Shown here one piece after another: positions 1-7,756 of a DNA stretch of 33,774 bases. The DNA lies in contig CAJWYM010000042.1 in the NCBI GenBank assembly GCA_913049555.1, forward strand, positions 1 through 33,774, read 5' to 3'. A program made the translations under genes and the position numbers. The notes under the pieces are model-generated. The model was not told the origin of the DNA. It saw nothing but the letters and a program-made list of their open reading frames with translations, and made no database searches. The first letter of the stretch is position 1, and each line of letters opens with the position of its first letter. This DNA comes from an uncultured Opitutia bacterium (GTDB lineage Bacteria; Verrucomicrobiota; Verrucomicrobiia; Opitutales; CAJWYM01).

Positions 1-160
1 GAATCATAAAATCTTTAATAATTCGATGAAAAATAATCCCATCGTAATAACCCTTTTTAACTAAACCTACAAAATTTTCACAAGTTTTAGGAGCTACATC
101 ACTTAATAAAGATAATTGGATGGTGCCTTGAGTTGTTTCTAATGAGATCGTTGTTGTCAT
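1..160 (-). CDS. Cyclophilin-type peptidyl-prolyl cis-trans isomerase, 5' part only
   Basis: This is the first 53 codons of a gene cut by the left edge of the window. The ATG is at 160 and the frame stays open to base 1. The product begins [19 protein letters not shown] and continues with the cyclophilin signatures [19 protein letters not shown] and [10 protein letters not shown]; the FHR..KDFM block carries the catalytic arginine in this family. Cyclophilins catalyse proline cis-trans isomerisation and assist protein folding. No signal peptide is visible, so a cytoplasmic location is likely. No clear Shine-Dalgarno sequence precedes the ATG. The gene lies downstream of the respiratory operon on the same strand but is separated from it by about 540 bases with hairpins, so it is probably an independent unit. 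The family call is firm; the full length cannot be judged. Confidence 0.9.
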   Translation of the reverse strand, partial: MTTTISLETTQGTIQLSLLSDVAPKTCENFVGLVKKGYYDGIIFHRIIKDFMI

Positions 161-332
161 AATAATAGAAGAATAAAAGTTAAGCTTTGTTTAATAAGCA
201 ATCCGATTATTATACAAGTAAAGCATCTTCAATTACAAACAAAATTGACTCGATATAAAGGTGCTTATTGGGAAGGATCTAGTGAATCAATGAAGTTCAT
301 AGAGACCGAACTACGAAAACTAAAATCTATAA

Positions 333-355
333 AAATCCGCCCCAAGTGTGGATTT
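333..355 (-). terminator. Possible secondary terminator hairpin
   Basis: An 8-bp stem with one G-U pair (AAATCCGC / GTGGATTT) encloses a 7-nt loop. Read on the minus strand, the closing arm runs into a T-rich stretch (GGATTTTTATAG). It lies downstream of the respiratory operon, beyond the stronger hairpin at 625-650, and upstream of the cyclophilin start. It could be a backup terminator or a leader structure. Confidence 0.3.
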
Positions 356-624
356 ATATTAAAGCGCTGATTAATTTTTGTGATCTTACTTACAAATAAA
401 GAACAATTGAAAATTAAGACCAAAATTTTACTATTAGAAAGTGAGAAACAAGCAAAATAGATTGCAACGAAAGCCGTTGCGTCGAGAATTCAAACAACTT
501 GTTCCGTGAAGAATTTAATAAAATATTACAGTAGAAAATGTGAATCTCATAAAAAGAACTCAAGAGAAATTTTGAATGAAGCTTACAATTGAAGCTTAAA
601 AGTAAATCCAATAAGACAAATAAA

Positions 625-650
625 GTTTAAAAGTAAAAGGACTTTTAAAC
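625..650 (-). terminator. Likely terminator of the act/cco-like operon
   Basis: A perfect 10-bp inverted repeat, GTTTAAAAGT (625-634) and ACTTTTAAAC (641-650), has a 6-nt loop. On the minus strand the stem is followed by a T-rich tail (TTTATTTGTCTTATT). It lies 47 bases past the stop codon of the last respiratory gene. The stem is AT-rich, so its strength is uncertain. Confidence 0.6.
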
Positions 651-696
651 AGGGGCATCTCAATTAACAATCCTTATTAAATCAAAAAACTCGAAA

Positions 697-1380
697 TCAA
701 TTTGATGGAAGTAACTCTTGAATGTTGTAAGTCGTTTTTCTATCCCCAACTTGAGCACGATAATTGGCAACTTCTTCCTCCATGACAATTGGAGCTTCAT
801 TTCCCCAAGAGGTTCTAATATAACTCAAGATGGCTGCAATGTCTTTATCCTTTAAGATCTCTCCAAAAGCAGGCATAGCTCCGTTGTAATTGACACCCTT
901 AACTTCAATAGGACCTGCTAATCCAAGCAAAATAAGTTTAGCAGGAATTCCAGCATCCCCAGTAACCCACCTAGACTCGGCAAGAGGTGGGAAAGCAGGC
1001 GGAAGTCCTTTACCACTTCCTTGGTGACATGCAGCACAACGAGATGTGTATAGCTTTTCACCTTTACCAATAAACTTCACTTCATCAAAAACTGGAACTA
1101 CATCTTCTTGAACTGCGTAGAGATCCTCCGCAGAAAATATATCCTCACGAAATTCACCCGTATTTTTTGCAAGATAAACGGCCGCCCAAAAAATAGTGCC
1201 ACCAAACAAGAAAATCAAAAAAATTGGCATTGTTTGAAAACCAAAATCCGACTTTACAATCGAATCTTTCGCCTGATTGCTATGAAAGGACAAAATTTCT
1301 TCATCAGAAATACCCTCATAATCAAAAGACTGGTTTGAATTATCAACTTTATTTGTGTTTTCTGTCTCTGTGTTCGGCAT
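697..1380 (-). CDS. Membrane-anchored monoheme cytochrome c (CcoP-position subunit)
   Basis: This 227-residue protein has a polar N-terminus of about 50 residues, one transmembrane helix (about 51-70) and a periplasmic class I cytochrome c domain. The heme site is C115-A-A-C118-H119 and the likely sixth ligand is M169 in GAMPAFG. Canonical CcoP of cbb3 oxidases carries two c-hemes; this protein has one, so it is only a positional counterpart. The start overlaps the stop of the CcoO-like gene (TAATG), which suggests translational coupling. It is the last gene of the ten-gene respiratory operon. The likely role is passing electrons between the ACIII/CcoO module and a soluble cytochrome or terminal oxidase; that role is inferred. 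Confidence 0.85.
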   Translation of the reverse strand: MPNTETENTNKVDNSNQSFDYEGISDEEILSFHSNQAKDSIVKSDFGFQTMPIFLIFLFGGTIFWAAVYLAKNTGEFREDIFSAEDLYAVQEDVVPVFDEVKFIGKGEKLYTSRCAACHQGSGKGLPPAFPPLAESRWVTGDAGIPAKLILLGLAGPIEVKGVNYNGAMPAFGEILKDKDIAAILSYIRTSWGNEAPIVMEEEVANYRAQVGDRKTTYNIQELLPSN

Positions 1381-2042
1381 TATTCTAGTGCTGTAAATTT
1401 CATTTCAGGGAGTTCATAATCTTGGTTTAGACTCATCATATATTCAACCAATGCTTTCGCTCTAGTCGTAGGGACCACTTCAAAACCCTCTTCAGGTTTG
1501 TATAAATTACTAGTGTCCATAGAAAAATCCAAGGCATCTAGAGATTTTTGACCTTTGATTTTTTTGTAATCAAAAAGAAAAGAATAAGGAGGCATATTTG
1601 AATTTGGACTTGTGATTTGTGGATTGTAAAAATGAAGCATATGCCAGTTACGATCATAATCCCTGTCTCCAACATTTGCCAAATCTTGGCCAATTCTATA
1701 AGACCCTAGAAGAACTCTACTTTGTAGAATATAATCTCTAGCAACACTTTGACGCTTCCCCCAACCCCGCTCAAAATCCGACCCCATGCCTTTCTTCCGA
1801 ACCTGTTGAGTGTGGCAATGAGAACAACCCATCTCAGTATAAACTTCCTCACCGATTTGGGCTAGACCTACAAGAGGTTCTGGGAACAAAGTCTCATCGC
1901 TTAAAATGTTTCCATTCTCATCTAACTCGCTAGAACTTCTCTCGAGATCTCCATATTGGATTTGAGTACCAAGAACCACACCCATCCATGAAAATAGAAG
2001 AGTTGCAAAAATGCCGGAAATTAAAAAAGGTAAATTTTTCAT
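1380..2042 (-). CDS. ccoO: CcoO-like monoheme cytochrome c subunit
   Basis: This 220-residue protein matches cbb3 oxidase subunit II (CcoO). It has an N-terminal membrane anchor (about 5-26), the heme c motif C73-S-H-C76-H77 followed by TQQVR, the family block GSYRIGQDLANVGDR, and the Met ligand M150 in NSNMPPYSF. In cbb3 oxidases CcoO relays electrons from CcoP to the heme b of CcoN. The start at 2042 was preferred over an in-frame one at 2147: it gives MKNLPFLISGIF, a normal anchor, and lies 16 nt after the stop of the preceding gene, whereas the longer form would run deep inside it. The heme site is intact, in contrast to the CcoN partner, which has lost its metal ligands. Confidence 0.88.
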   Translation of the reverse strand: MKNLPFLISGIFATLLFSWMGVVLGTQIQYGDLERSSSELDENGNILSDETLFPEPLVGLAQIGEEVYTEMGCSHCHTQQVRKKGMGSDFERGWGKRQSVARDYILQSRVLLGSYRIGQDLANVGDRDYDRNWHMLHFYNPQITSPNSNMPPYSFLFDYKKIKGQKSLDALDFSMDTSNLYKPEEGFEVVPTTRAKALVEYMMSLNQDYELPEMKFTALE

Positions 2043-2058
2043 AAGACAAAAAAAGGCA

Positions 2059-3489
2059 TTACGCTTCAACAACGAGTTGCTTTGAATCCACAGGTTCAAA
2101 TAAAGCAACAATGGATACGAATAACAATTTAAGGAAATTGAATGCAAAAGAAAGATGGCCTAATAACAGCAAAACCAAGGCAAATGTTCTCGTTACTAAA
2201 TAGGGTTGTGTAACCTCAGTGATTGTCAAAAAGCTAACATTAGGATCGGACATTAATTCCCCTTGGATGTTACCACACAACCACAAACTAATAATAACGA
2301 CTGTTATTCCGATACTGGAGGATAAGAAATGAAAGTTGATAAGAAATTTAGAAGGCCAGTCAGTTCTAACGAACTTCGGTAAAATAAAGTAAAGAGAACC
2401 AAACATTAACATAGAAAAGAATGCATAATTTCCAAGTTGACTGAGAGATTCTCTAGCATAGGTGAATTGGTTGACTGCAACAGAATCAGGAGTGGATGAA
2501 AAAATTCCAAGAATTCCAAACACCGTGAATGAAAATGCACCAAAAACAGCAAACCTGAGTTTGTAATTGGATAAAACCTGCTTGAAAAATGGGATTACTG
2601 TCCAATTTACATTGATCAATGTTATCAATGCAGGAACAAACATCAAAACAGTGGCAATCGTTCCGGAAGCCTGAATCCAAACTGGAACAGGTCCATTGAT
2701 GAGCAAACGCCCGACCCCCCATGAATAAAACAATGCAAGAGACCAAAACCCAAGTGGAGCTAGGTAATACTTGTTGATGGGCCTTTTTAGAAGTTTAGGA
2801 ATGAAATAGTAAGCTGCAGCTAGACCGATTGGAGTTAGCCACATACCAAAAAAGTTATGTGCATACCAACCATGAGTCACAGATTGAACCGTTCCTCTTA
2901 CATCTGTGAAATAAATAATAAATAACGCCGCACTGAAAAACCATGGAAACCAAAAAAAGCCAGCGACAGCGTACAACTGAGATATGTAAATTTCTTTATT
3001 CAATCGATTTTTAAAAATCATAAAAGCAGAAATACCAATAAGGGCATAACTAAATAACATGGATAAAAAAACACCCCCTGGCATTTCAAGAAAATCAAGG
3101 GAAGTCATTTGACCTAAGAGAATGCACAGAATCCCAAAAGATAAGCTTAAATTCCAAATTAAACCCCCACAGAACATCAATCCTCCATGCCTGACTTCTC
3201 TAAGCCCAAGACGAGCAATAATCCATAGACCGACTGCAAAAATTGCATTGCAAGACCAACCATAGGCCATAGAGCAAATAAAAACAGATTGGGTGCGCCC
3301 ATACGTAAACCATTCAAACCCAGACAAAAAAGAAGGAATGTGAAGTTTGATCGCAGAAACTAATCCAAAAAGAGAACCGATAATCAACCAAACGATCGCA
3401 GACGCGCTAAAAAGTAGGCCTGCAGATTGCATAGATCTATCAATTTTTGATTGAATGGATTCTTCTGAAATAAGAGTGTCTTTACTCAT
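2059..3489 (-). CDS. CcoN-like (cbb3 oxidase subunit I) protein lacking heme and most copper ligands
   Basis: This 476-residue protein has about 12 membrane helices and the length and layout of CcoN. Recalled CcoN sequence aligns without gaps around the active site. The helix II heme b histidine corresponds to F70. The first CuB histidine is kept (H211, in WYAHNFFG), as is the cross-link tyrosine position (Y255, in FYSWG). The next two CuB histidines (the HH pair) are R261-L262. The helix X histidines for heme b3 and heme b are L349 and Q351. The conserved glutamate of the following region is also lost. Family scaffold signatures remain (YYFIPK, LYFILPK, INFHF). It is therefore probably not catalytic. 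It sits 30 nt after a small membrane protein and 16 nt before the CcoO-like gene. A structural or docking role with ACIII is inferred. Confidence 0.85.
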   Translation of the reverse strand: MSKDTLISEESIQSKIDRSMQSAGLLFSASAIVWLIIGSLFGLVSAIKLHIPSFLSGFEWFTYGRTQSVFICSMAYGWSCNAIFAVGLWIIARLGLREVRHGGLMFCGGLIWNLSLSFGILCILLGQMTSLDFLEMPGGVFLSMLFSYALIGISAFMIFKNRLNKEIYISQLYAVAGFFWFPWFFSAALFIIYFTDVRGTVQSVTHGWYAHNFFGMWLTPIGLAAAYYFIPKLLKRPINKYYLAPLGFWSLALFYSWGVGRLLINGPVPVWIQASGTIATVLMFVPALITLINVNWTVIPFFKQVLSNYKLRFAVFGAFSFTVFGILGIFSSTPDSVAVNQFTYARESLSQLGNYAFFSMLMFGSLYFILPKFVRTDWPSKFLINFHFLSSSIGITVVIISLWLCGNIQGELMSDPNVSFLTITEVTQPYLVTRTFALVLLLLGHLSFAFNFLKLLFVSIVALFEPVDSKQLVVEA

Positions 3490-3519
3490 AAATATGAAAT
3501 TATTAAAATTTAAGAAAGA

Positions 3520-3813
3520 TCAAAGTTCAGACCTATATTTTTGTAATGCTTTAAAGGAAGCACTTTCAATAGGGATTTGGTAAATCTTCTTATCAGCATC
3601 TAAAACTTTATAATTGTTAAGTTTTGAATTGCCTTCGGCCATGGAATCATTGGCTTTCAAAATCCTCTCCTGCTCAATGTTAAAATCGATAGGATCACTT
3701 TTTTGAGGCAAATATCCAAAATAAATAACAGCCACAAAAAGCAGAATGACGATTAAGCCCCCAAAAAAGCTTAAAAGAAGGTTGTCAGGTGAAGATGATT
3801 TAGAATTACTCAT
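3520..3813 (-). CDS. Small one-helix membrane protein of the respiratory operon
   Basis: This 97-residue protein of unknown function has a short polar N-terminus, one strong transmembrane helix (about 12-34, ending in IYFGYLPQ) and a polar tail. The tail ends in a segment around YQIPIESASFKALQKY that resembles the short I-P-I-x-x-A motif I recall from small proteins near cytochrome oxidase genes. The start overlaps the end of actF by 8 bases, and the CcoN-like gene follows after 30 bases, so it is firmly inside the operon. It may be an assembly factor or accessory subunit joining ACIII to the CcoN/O-like module. That is inference from position only. Confidence 0.7.
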   Translation of the reverse strand: MSNSKSSSPDNLLLSFFGGLIVILLFVAVIYFGYLPQKSDPIDFNIEQERILKANDSMAEGNSKLNNYKVLDADKKIYQIPIESASFKALQKYRSEL

Positions 3814-5086
3814 GATGATTTACAGACGCTAAAATTCGAGGATCTCTAATCGGTATGGCCTCTGCTTTATTCATACTCCTAAAAAAAGCAAACATGCAGA
3901 TTAAACCGATGCCAATCAATGAAGTAACATCATAAAGACTAATATTTAATTCTCTTACAACATAACCTAGGACATTGTCGGCAGCTTTTTTACCAGGTAA
4001 AATATTCCAGTATAAATCTAGTATGTGAAAAGTTAGGATCCAACAGGCGATAAAAACAGTATTTGGCATAGTCACTTTATTTTTGTAACGAAGCAACATA
4101 AAGAAAGGGGCAAAGAAATGTAAAAAGATCAAACCCATACTTACCCAAAACCATGAATTAAACTTACCAGTTATGGGGTTGATTTCACGAATAACATACC
4201 AAAAAGTTTCCTCTGGGATGTTCGCTGTATAAATCAAAAAATACTGAGAAAAACTAATATAAGTCCAAAAAATTGTAAAAGTTAACATCATACAAGCTAG
4301 ATCATACAAATGACCCCTGCCAAAAATTCCTTTCAAATAGCCCTTAGTGGCAAGAAAGAAACAAATAATGATCGTAACTGAAAGAGCTGCTCGCATTGAA
4401 GCAGCGAAAAACCAAACGCCATACATAGTTGAAAACCAATGAAATTCAAGGGATTTAAACCAATCAAAAGCTAGGAAAGTGGTTGCAAGAGCAACAAAGA
4501 AGATCGTGCCCGCCGATGTTTTAATACCGATTGAAGACCACTTGGAATCTCCATCTTGATCCATACGAAACGAACAAGTTCTCAAAATATAGGAGACAAC
4601 AAAAAACAGAAGAAAGTAAATACAAGTTCGAGCAATGAAAAAATCAACATTCAAAAATACCGACTTAGCTTGGTAGAGAGTGTCATCTCCAACCTTCAAG
4701 CCATCAGGAGTGGGCATTACATACCCCGGATCCATCCACTTCCAGACAACCCCTGCGTAATCAGGTGCCAACTTAGCAATACAAACGATAGGCAATGACA
4801 ACAAAAAAAGAACAGGGAATGCGGATAAGCCATGTTCGAGTTGCCTTCTGATAATAATTGGCCATTTAGCTTTGAAGATATAAAAAAGCAAAGTCATAAA
4901 TAACATACCAATAATGATAGAAGTCCAAAAACCAAGACCAATCAGGTATCCAAGTAAATTCCGTTTTTCATGGAGTAAAATCCCTTGATACATACCATAC
5001 CAAGATATAAAAACAAACACTAAGCCAGTAATGAGGGCAATTGTGGCATATTTGCTGTAATTTGATTTAGAGTTTGAATCAATCAT
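3806..5086 (-). CDS. actF: Alternative complex III subunit ActF (NrfD-like quinol-site membrane subunit)
   Basis: This 426-residue polytopic protein of about ten helices belongs to the NrfD/PsrC-like family. ActF is the second NrfD-type membrane subunit of alternative complex III, which oxidises menaquinol or ubiquinol and passes electrons to cytochrome c or an oxidase. Early segments such as FISWYGMYQG and the HGLSAFPVLF loop, plus the late HILDLYWNILP, fit the family. It follows actE by 18 nt and its last 8 bases overlap the next gene. Position at the end of the act block, after the monoheme cytochrome, separates it from ActC. Confidence 0.88.
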   Translation of the reverse strand: MIDSNSKSNYSKYATIALITGLVFVFISWYGMYQGILLHEKRNLLGYLIGLGFWTSIIIGMLFMTLLFYIFKAKWPIIIRRQLEHGLSAFPVLFLLSLPIVCIAKLAPDYAGVVWKWMDPGYVMPTPDGLKVGDDTLYQAKSVFLNVDFFIARTCIYFLLFFVVSYILRTCSFRMDQDGDSKWSSIGIKTSAGTIFFVALATTFLAFDWFKSLEFHWFSTMYGVWFFAASMRAALSVTIIICFFLATKGYLKGIFGRGHLYDLACMMLTFTIFWTYISFSQYFLIYTANIPEETFWYVIREINPITGKFNSWFWVSMGLIFLHFFAPFFMLLRYKNKVTMPNTVFIACWILTFHILDLYWNILPGKKAADNVLGYVVRELNISLYDVTSLIGIGLICMFAFFRSMNKAEAIPIRDPRILASVNHHE

Positions 5087-5104
5087 TGTTTTATAAATTG
5101 TTTA

Positions 5105-5764
5105 TTACAATCCTAGAGACTTCTTGTCAGACTCATTTAGATCTTCATAAGTAGCATATTGTGAAAGCTGCAAGGCCCTTACATATAATATAATGGCCCA
5201 CCTTTCCTCGGGCTTTACTCTAGCTTTAAGACCATACATTAAATTTTTTCCATTCGTAATAATATCAAACAATTCTCCTTCAGACATATCTCTGATACGA
5301 TCATCGTGATAACTTGCAGCCAACATTCCATAATCTCTTGTTACTCCACGACCATCTCCAGACGCCCCGTGACAAGTTCCACAATAGATGTCATAATGGA
5401 CCTTTCCGTCCTCCAGTAATTCGTTGGTGATTTTTAACCCAGAAGGAAATCCACGCATCCAATTTCCATCAGGATCCTTACCTGAATAGAAGGAAGGATT
5501 TTCAAGTCGGTCATTCTTGTAGTCAGCATTGAATACATCTTGAAAATGTATATTATTTCCCCTTTGAACAGTGTTTTGAACTTGCTTACGATCGCTCATT
5601 CCATTGGAGAAGAAATCATTTTCAGATTGAGACAAATACTTATCTTGATGATCCATATCTGGAAAAATCTCAATCGGAGTATTTTTTGTTTTCTTACCTT
5701 GAAATCCTAAAATAGAAACCAAAGTAATAATAGCTAGAAAGTATATACCAAAAAAATATTTCAT
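5105..5764 (-). CDS. actE: Alternative complex III subunit ActE (monoheme cytochrome c)
   Basis: This 219-residue protein has an N-terminal hydrophobic helix (MKYFFGIYFLAIITLVSILG) and a periplasmic cytochrome c domain with C128-G-T-C-H132. A C-terminal PEERWAIILYVRALQLSQ block is typical of ActE. The start at 5764 lies 1 nt after the actD stop; an in-frame start at 5863 would overlap actD by about 100 bases and spoil the signal/anchor. ActE carries one c-heme in the peripheral part of ACIII. Many ActE proteins are lipoproteins with a lipobox cysteine; here no cysteine follows the hydrophobic segment, so it is probably held by an uncleaved helix. Confidence 0.88.
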   Translation of the reverse strand: MKYFFGIYFLAIITLVSILGFQGKKTKNTPIEIFPDMDHQDKYLSQSENDFFSNGMSDRKQVQNTVQRGNNIHFQDVFNADYKNDRLENPSFYSGKDPDGNWMRGFPSGLKITNELLEDGKVHYDIYCGTCHGASGDGRGVTRDYGMLAASYHDDRIRDMSEGELFDIITNGKNLMYGLKARVKPEERWAIILYVRALQLSQYATYEDLNESDKKSLGL

Positions 5765-5765
5765 C

Positions 5766-6305
5766 TCACTCCTTAGCAGTAATAACGGTGATATCGCTTC
5801 CACCAAGTTCAGCCATAAACTCAGCAGTTCTATCCTCATCAAATTTAGGATCTCTAGATTCAATGACGATCATAAATGTGTCATCCCCTGATTTATGAAA
5901 ATCTTTATAATCGAACAAAGGATGGTTGTATCGAGGGAGGAGATTCGTTAAAAACATACCTCCGAGGGTTCCAAAAGCCGCTAACAAGATAGTCAACTCA
6001 TAAAAAACTGGGAAAGGAAAAATAGGACTGAAATAGGGTTTACCCCCTACAATAAGTGGGTAATCGTGTGCATTCATATACCAGACAATGATCAATCCTG
6101 TAACAAATCCAGAAAGACCCCCTATCAAGGTAAAACAAGGAACTTTAGATCTTTTCTGACCCATCGCATGCTCTAGACCATGAACCGGAAAAGGAGTAAA
6201 AGCGTCCCAATAGAGGAAGCCTGCATCTCGAACTTTTTCAGAAGCATGAAATACATCGGGTGTCGTTTGGAACGAAGCAATTATGCCATATTTTTTTTCA
6301 CTCAT
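5766..6305 (-). CDS. actD: Alternative complex III subunit ActD (DUF3341 membrane protein)
   Basis: This 179-residue protein matches the ActD/DUF3341 family in length and layout. It has a soluble N-terminal domain ([25 protein letters not shown], shown here only as its key region), the family motif around [16 protein letters not shown], two membrane helices (about 58-77 and 100-122), and a cytoplasmic C-terminal domain. ActD has no cofactor and is a structural subunit that packs between the two NrfD-like subunits. It follows actC by 18 nt and precedes actE by 1 nt. Confidence 0.9.
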   Translation of the reverse strand: MSEKKYGIIASFQTTPDVFHASEKVRDAGFLYWDAFTPFPVHGLEHAMGQKRSKVPCFTLIGGLSGFVTGLIIVWYMNAHDYPLIVGGKPYFSPIFPFPVFYELTILLAAFGTLGGMFLTNLLPRYNHPLFDYKDFHKSGDDTFMIVIESRDPKFDEDRTAEFMAELGGSDITVITAKE

Positions 6306-6323
6306 TGCAATAAAGTTTAAAAA

Positions 6324-7739
6324 TTAATGATCGTGACCATGCGGATCGGCAGCTGGAATAACATGTTTCACCTCAGCCAATGGCATCAGAGGAAGGAACC
6401 TTAGAAACAATAAAAATAGAATAGAAAATAAACCAAATGTTCCGAAAAATGTAAAAATGTCTACAACAGTCGGACTGTAATAACCCCAGCTTGAGGGTAA
6501 GAAATCATTTGCCAATGAAGTGGCTGTAATTACAAAACGCTCAAACCACATTCCTATATTCACAAAAATTGAAATGACCCAAACAAGAGGAGTATTGTTA
6601 CGAATCCATGAGAACCAAAACAATTGCGGGCTGATAACATTGCATCCAACCATAATCCAATAAGCCCAGGCATATTGCCCGAAAGCACGATTGACAAAAG
6701 CGAAAACCTCAAAAGGATTGGCACCATACCAAGCTATAAAAAACTCCATTGAGTAGGCATAACCTACCATGGTTCCAGTTGCCAAAACAATCTTACACAT
6801 ATTGTCTATGTGGTTTTGGGTTAAAAGATCATGAAGACCAAACACTGCCCGCAATGGCAACATCAAAGTCAAGACCATCCCAAAACCTGAGAAAATCGCA
6901 CCCGCAACAAAGTAGGGCGGGAAGATAGTAGTGTGCCATCCTGGCAAGTTGGCACCTGCAAAGTCAAAAGATACAATTGTATGAACAGATAAGACTAGAG
7001 GAGTGGATAAACCCGCTAACAAAAGGTAAGCCATTTCGTAGTTGTTCCAATGGCGAGCTGAATTTCTCCAACCCATTGCTAAAACTCCATAGAAATACTT
7101 ACGCCATTTAGCTTTAGCGCGATCTCTGAGAACCCCAAGATCAGGAATCATTCCCATGTACCAAAAGAGAACAGAAACCGTTCCGTAAGTAGAAACAGCA
7201 AATACATCCCATTCTAAAGGACTTCTAAAATTAGGCCAAATGGCATTTGAATTGGGTAAAGGAAATAGAAACCATGCATACCAAACACGTCCAACATGGA
7301 ATAAAGGGAAAATCCCTGCACAGACAACCGCGAAAATTGTCATTGCTTCAGCAGCACGATTGATAGAAGTTCGCCAAGGTTGTTTGAGTAAACATAGGAC
7401 AGCTGAAATCAAAGTTCCGGCATGCCCGATACCAATCCAAAATACAAAATTAACAATCGCCCAGCCCCAATTGACTGGATTAGCAAGACCCCACACTCCA
7501 ACTCCAGTAGAAACAAGGTACACAAGACCGAAGAGTGTAAAACTTGCGGTTCCCATAGCTGCAACCATACAAACCCACCACCATCGAGGAGTGTCTGCTT
7601 CTACAATCCCACAAATTTTATCGGTAATCCAATGAAAATCACGGTTGTTTTCAACGAGAGGTCTGGTTTCAATTTTAACAGGTTCAAGCCTGGTTAAAAT
7701 CTCCGGTGTATCATCTAAATTGTGAGTGGAAACGGCCAT
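6324..7739 (-). CDS. actC: Alternative complex III subunit ActC (NrfD-like quinol-oxidising subunit)
   Basis: This 471-residue NrfD/PsrC-family protein has about ten transmembrane helices and is the first integral quinol-binding subunit of ACIII, lying next to the ActB iron-sulfur part. Typical features are the N-terminal [15 protein letters not shown], the [19 protein letters not shown] helix, [14 protein letters not shown], and the late [13 protein letters not shown] segment. The C-terminus ends in a short His-rich tail (PHGHDH), echoing the longer tail of ActB. It follows actB by 17 nt. Quinol oxidation near the periplasmic side and a possible role in proton movement are known for the family, not shown by the sequence. 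Confidence 0.92.
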   Translation of the reverse strand: MAVSTHNLDDTPEILTRLEPVKIETRPLVENNRDFHWITDKICGIVEADTPRWWWVCMVAAMGTASFTLFGLVYLVSTGVGVWGLANPVNWGWAIVNFVFWIGIGHAGTLISAVLCLLKQPWRTSINRAAEAMTIFAVVCAGIFPLFHVGRVWYAWFLFPLPNSNAIWPNFRSPLEWDVFAVSTYGTVSVLFWYMGMIPDLGVLRDRAKAKWRKYFYGVLAMGWRNSARHWNNYEMAYLLLAGLSTPLVLSVHTIVSFDFAGANLPGWHTTIFPPYFVAGAIFSGFGMVLTLMLPLRAVFGLHDLLTQNHIDNMCKIVLATGTMVGYAYSMEFFIAWYGANPFEVFAFVNRAFGQYAWAYWIMVGCNVISPQLFWFSWIRNNTPLVWVISIFVNIGMWFERFVITATSLANDFLPSSWGYYSPTVVDIFTFFGTFGLFSILFLLFLRFLPLMPLAEVKHVIPAADPHGHDH

Positions 7740-7756
7740 AGATAAAAAAATAAAGA

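Larger units (their letters stand above)
161..696. other. AT-rich intergenic region between cyclophilin and the cytochrome gene
   Basis: No convincing coding frame was found in this stretch of about 540 bases. It contains three inverted repeats: 333-355, 464-480 and 625-650. The last is next to the end of the respiratory operon and is described as its terminator. The 5' region of the cyclophilin gene, including its promoter, should lie near 161-260, but I see no consensus -35/-10 pair there. Confidence 0.6.

Noticed and set aside
414-611. 65-codon minus-strand frame in the left intergenic region
   Set aside because: Low-complexity, AT-driven composition, no ribosome-binding site, and it overlaps a small GC-rich stem at 464-480. 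It does not resemble any protein family.
2043-2147. Upstream in-frame extension of the CcoO-like protein
   Set aside because: It lies within the CcoN-like gene in another frame and adds residues that spoil the normal N-terminal anchor. The start at 2042 fits the family and spacing.
2059-3489. Annotation as a functional cbb3 oxidase catalytic subunit
   Set aside because: Overall similarity is good, but five of six metal-ligand histidines are replaced, so the catalytic call would be wrong.
5765-5863. Upstream in-frame extension of ActE
   Set aside because: It overlaps actD by about 100 bases; the ATG at 5764 gives a standard hydrophobic N-terminus 1 nt after the actD stop.
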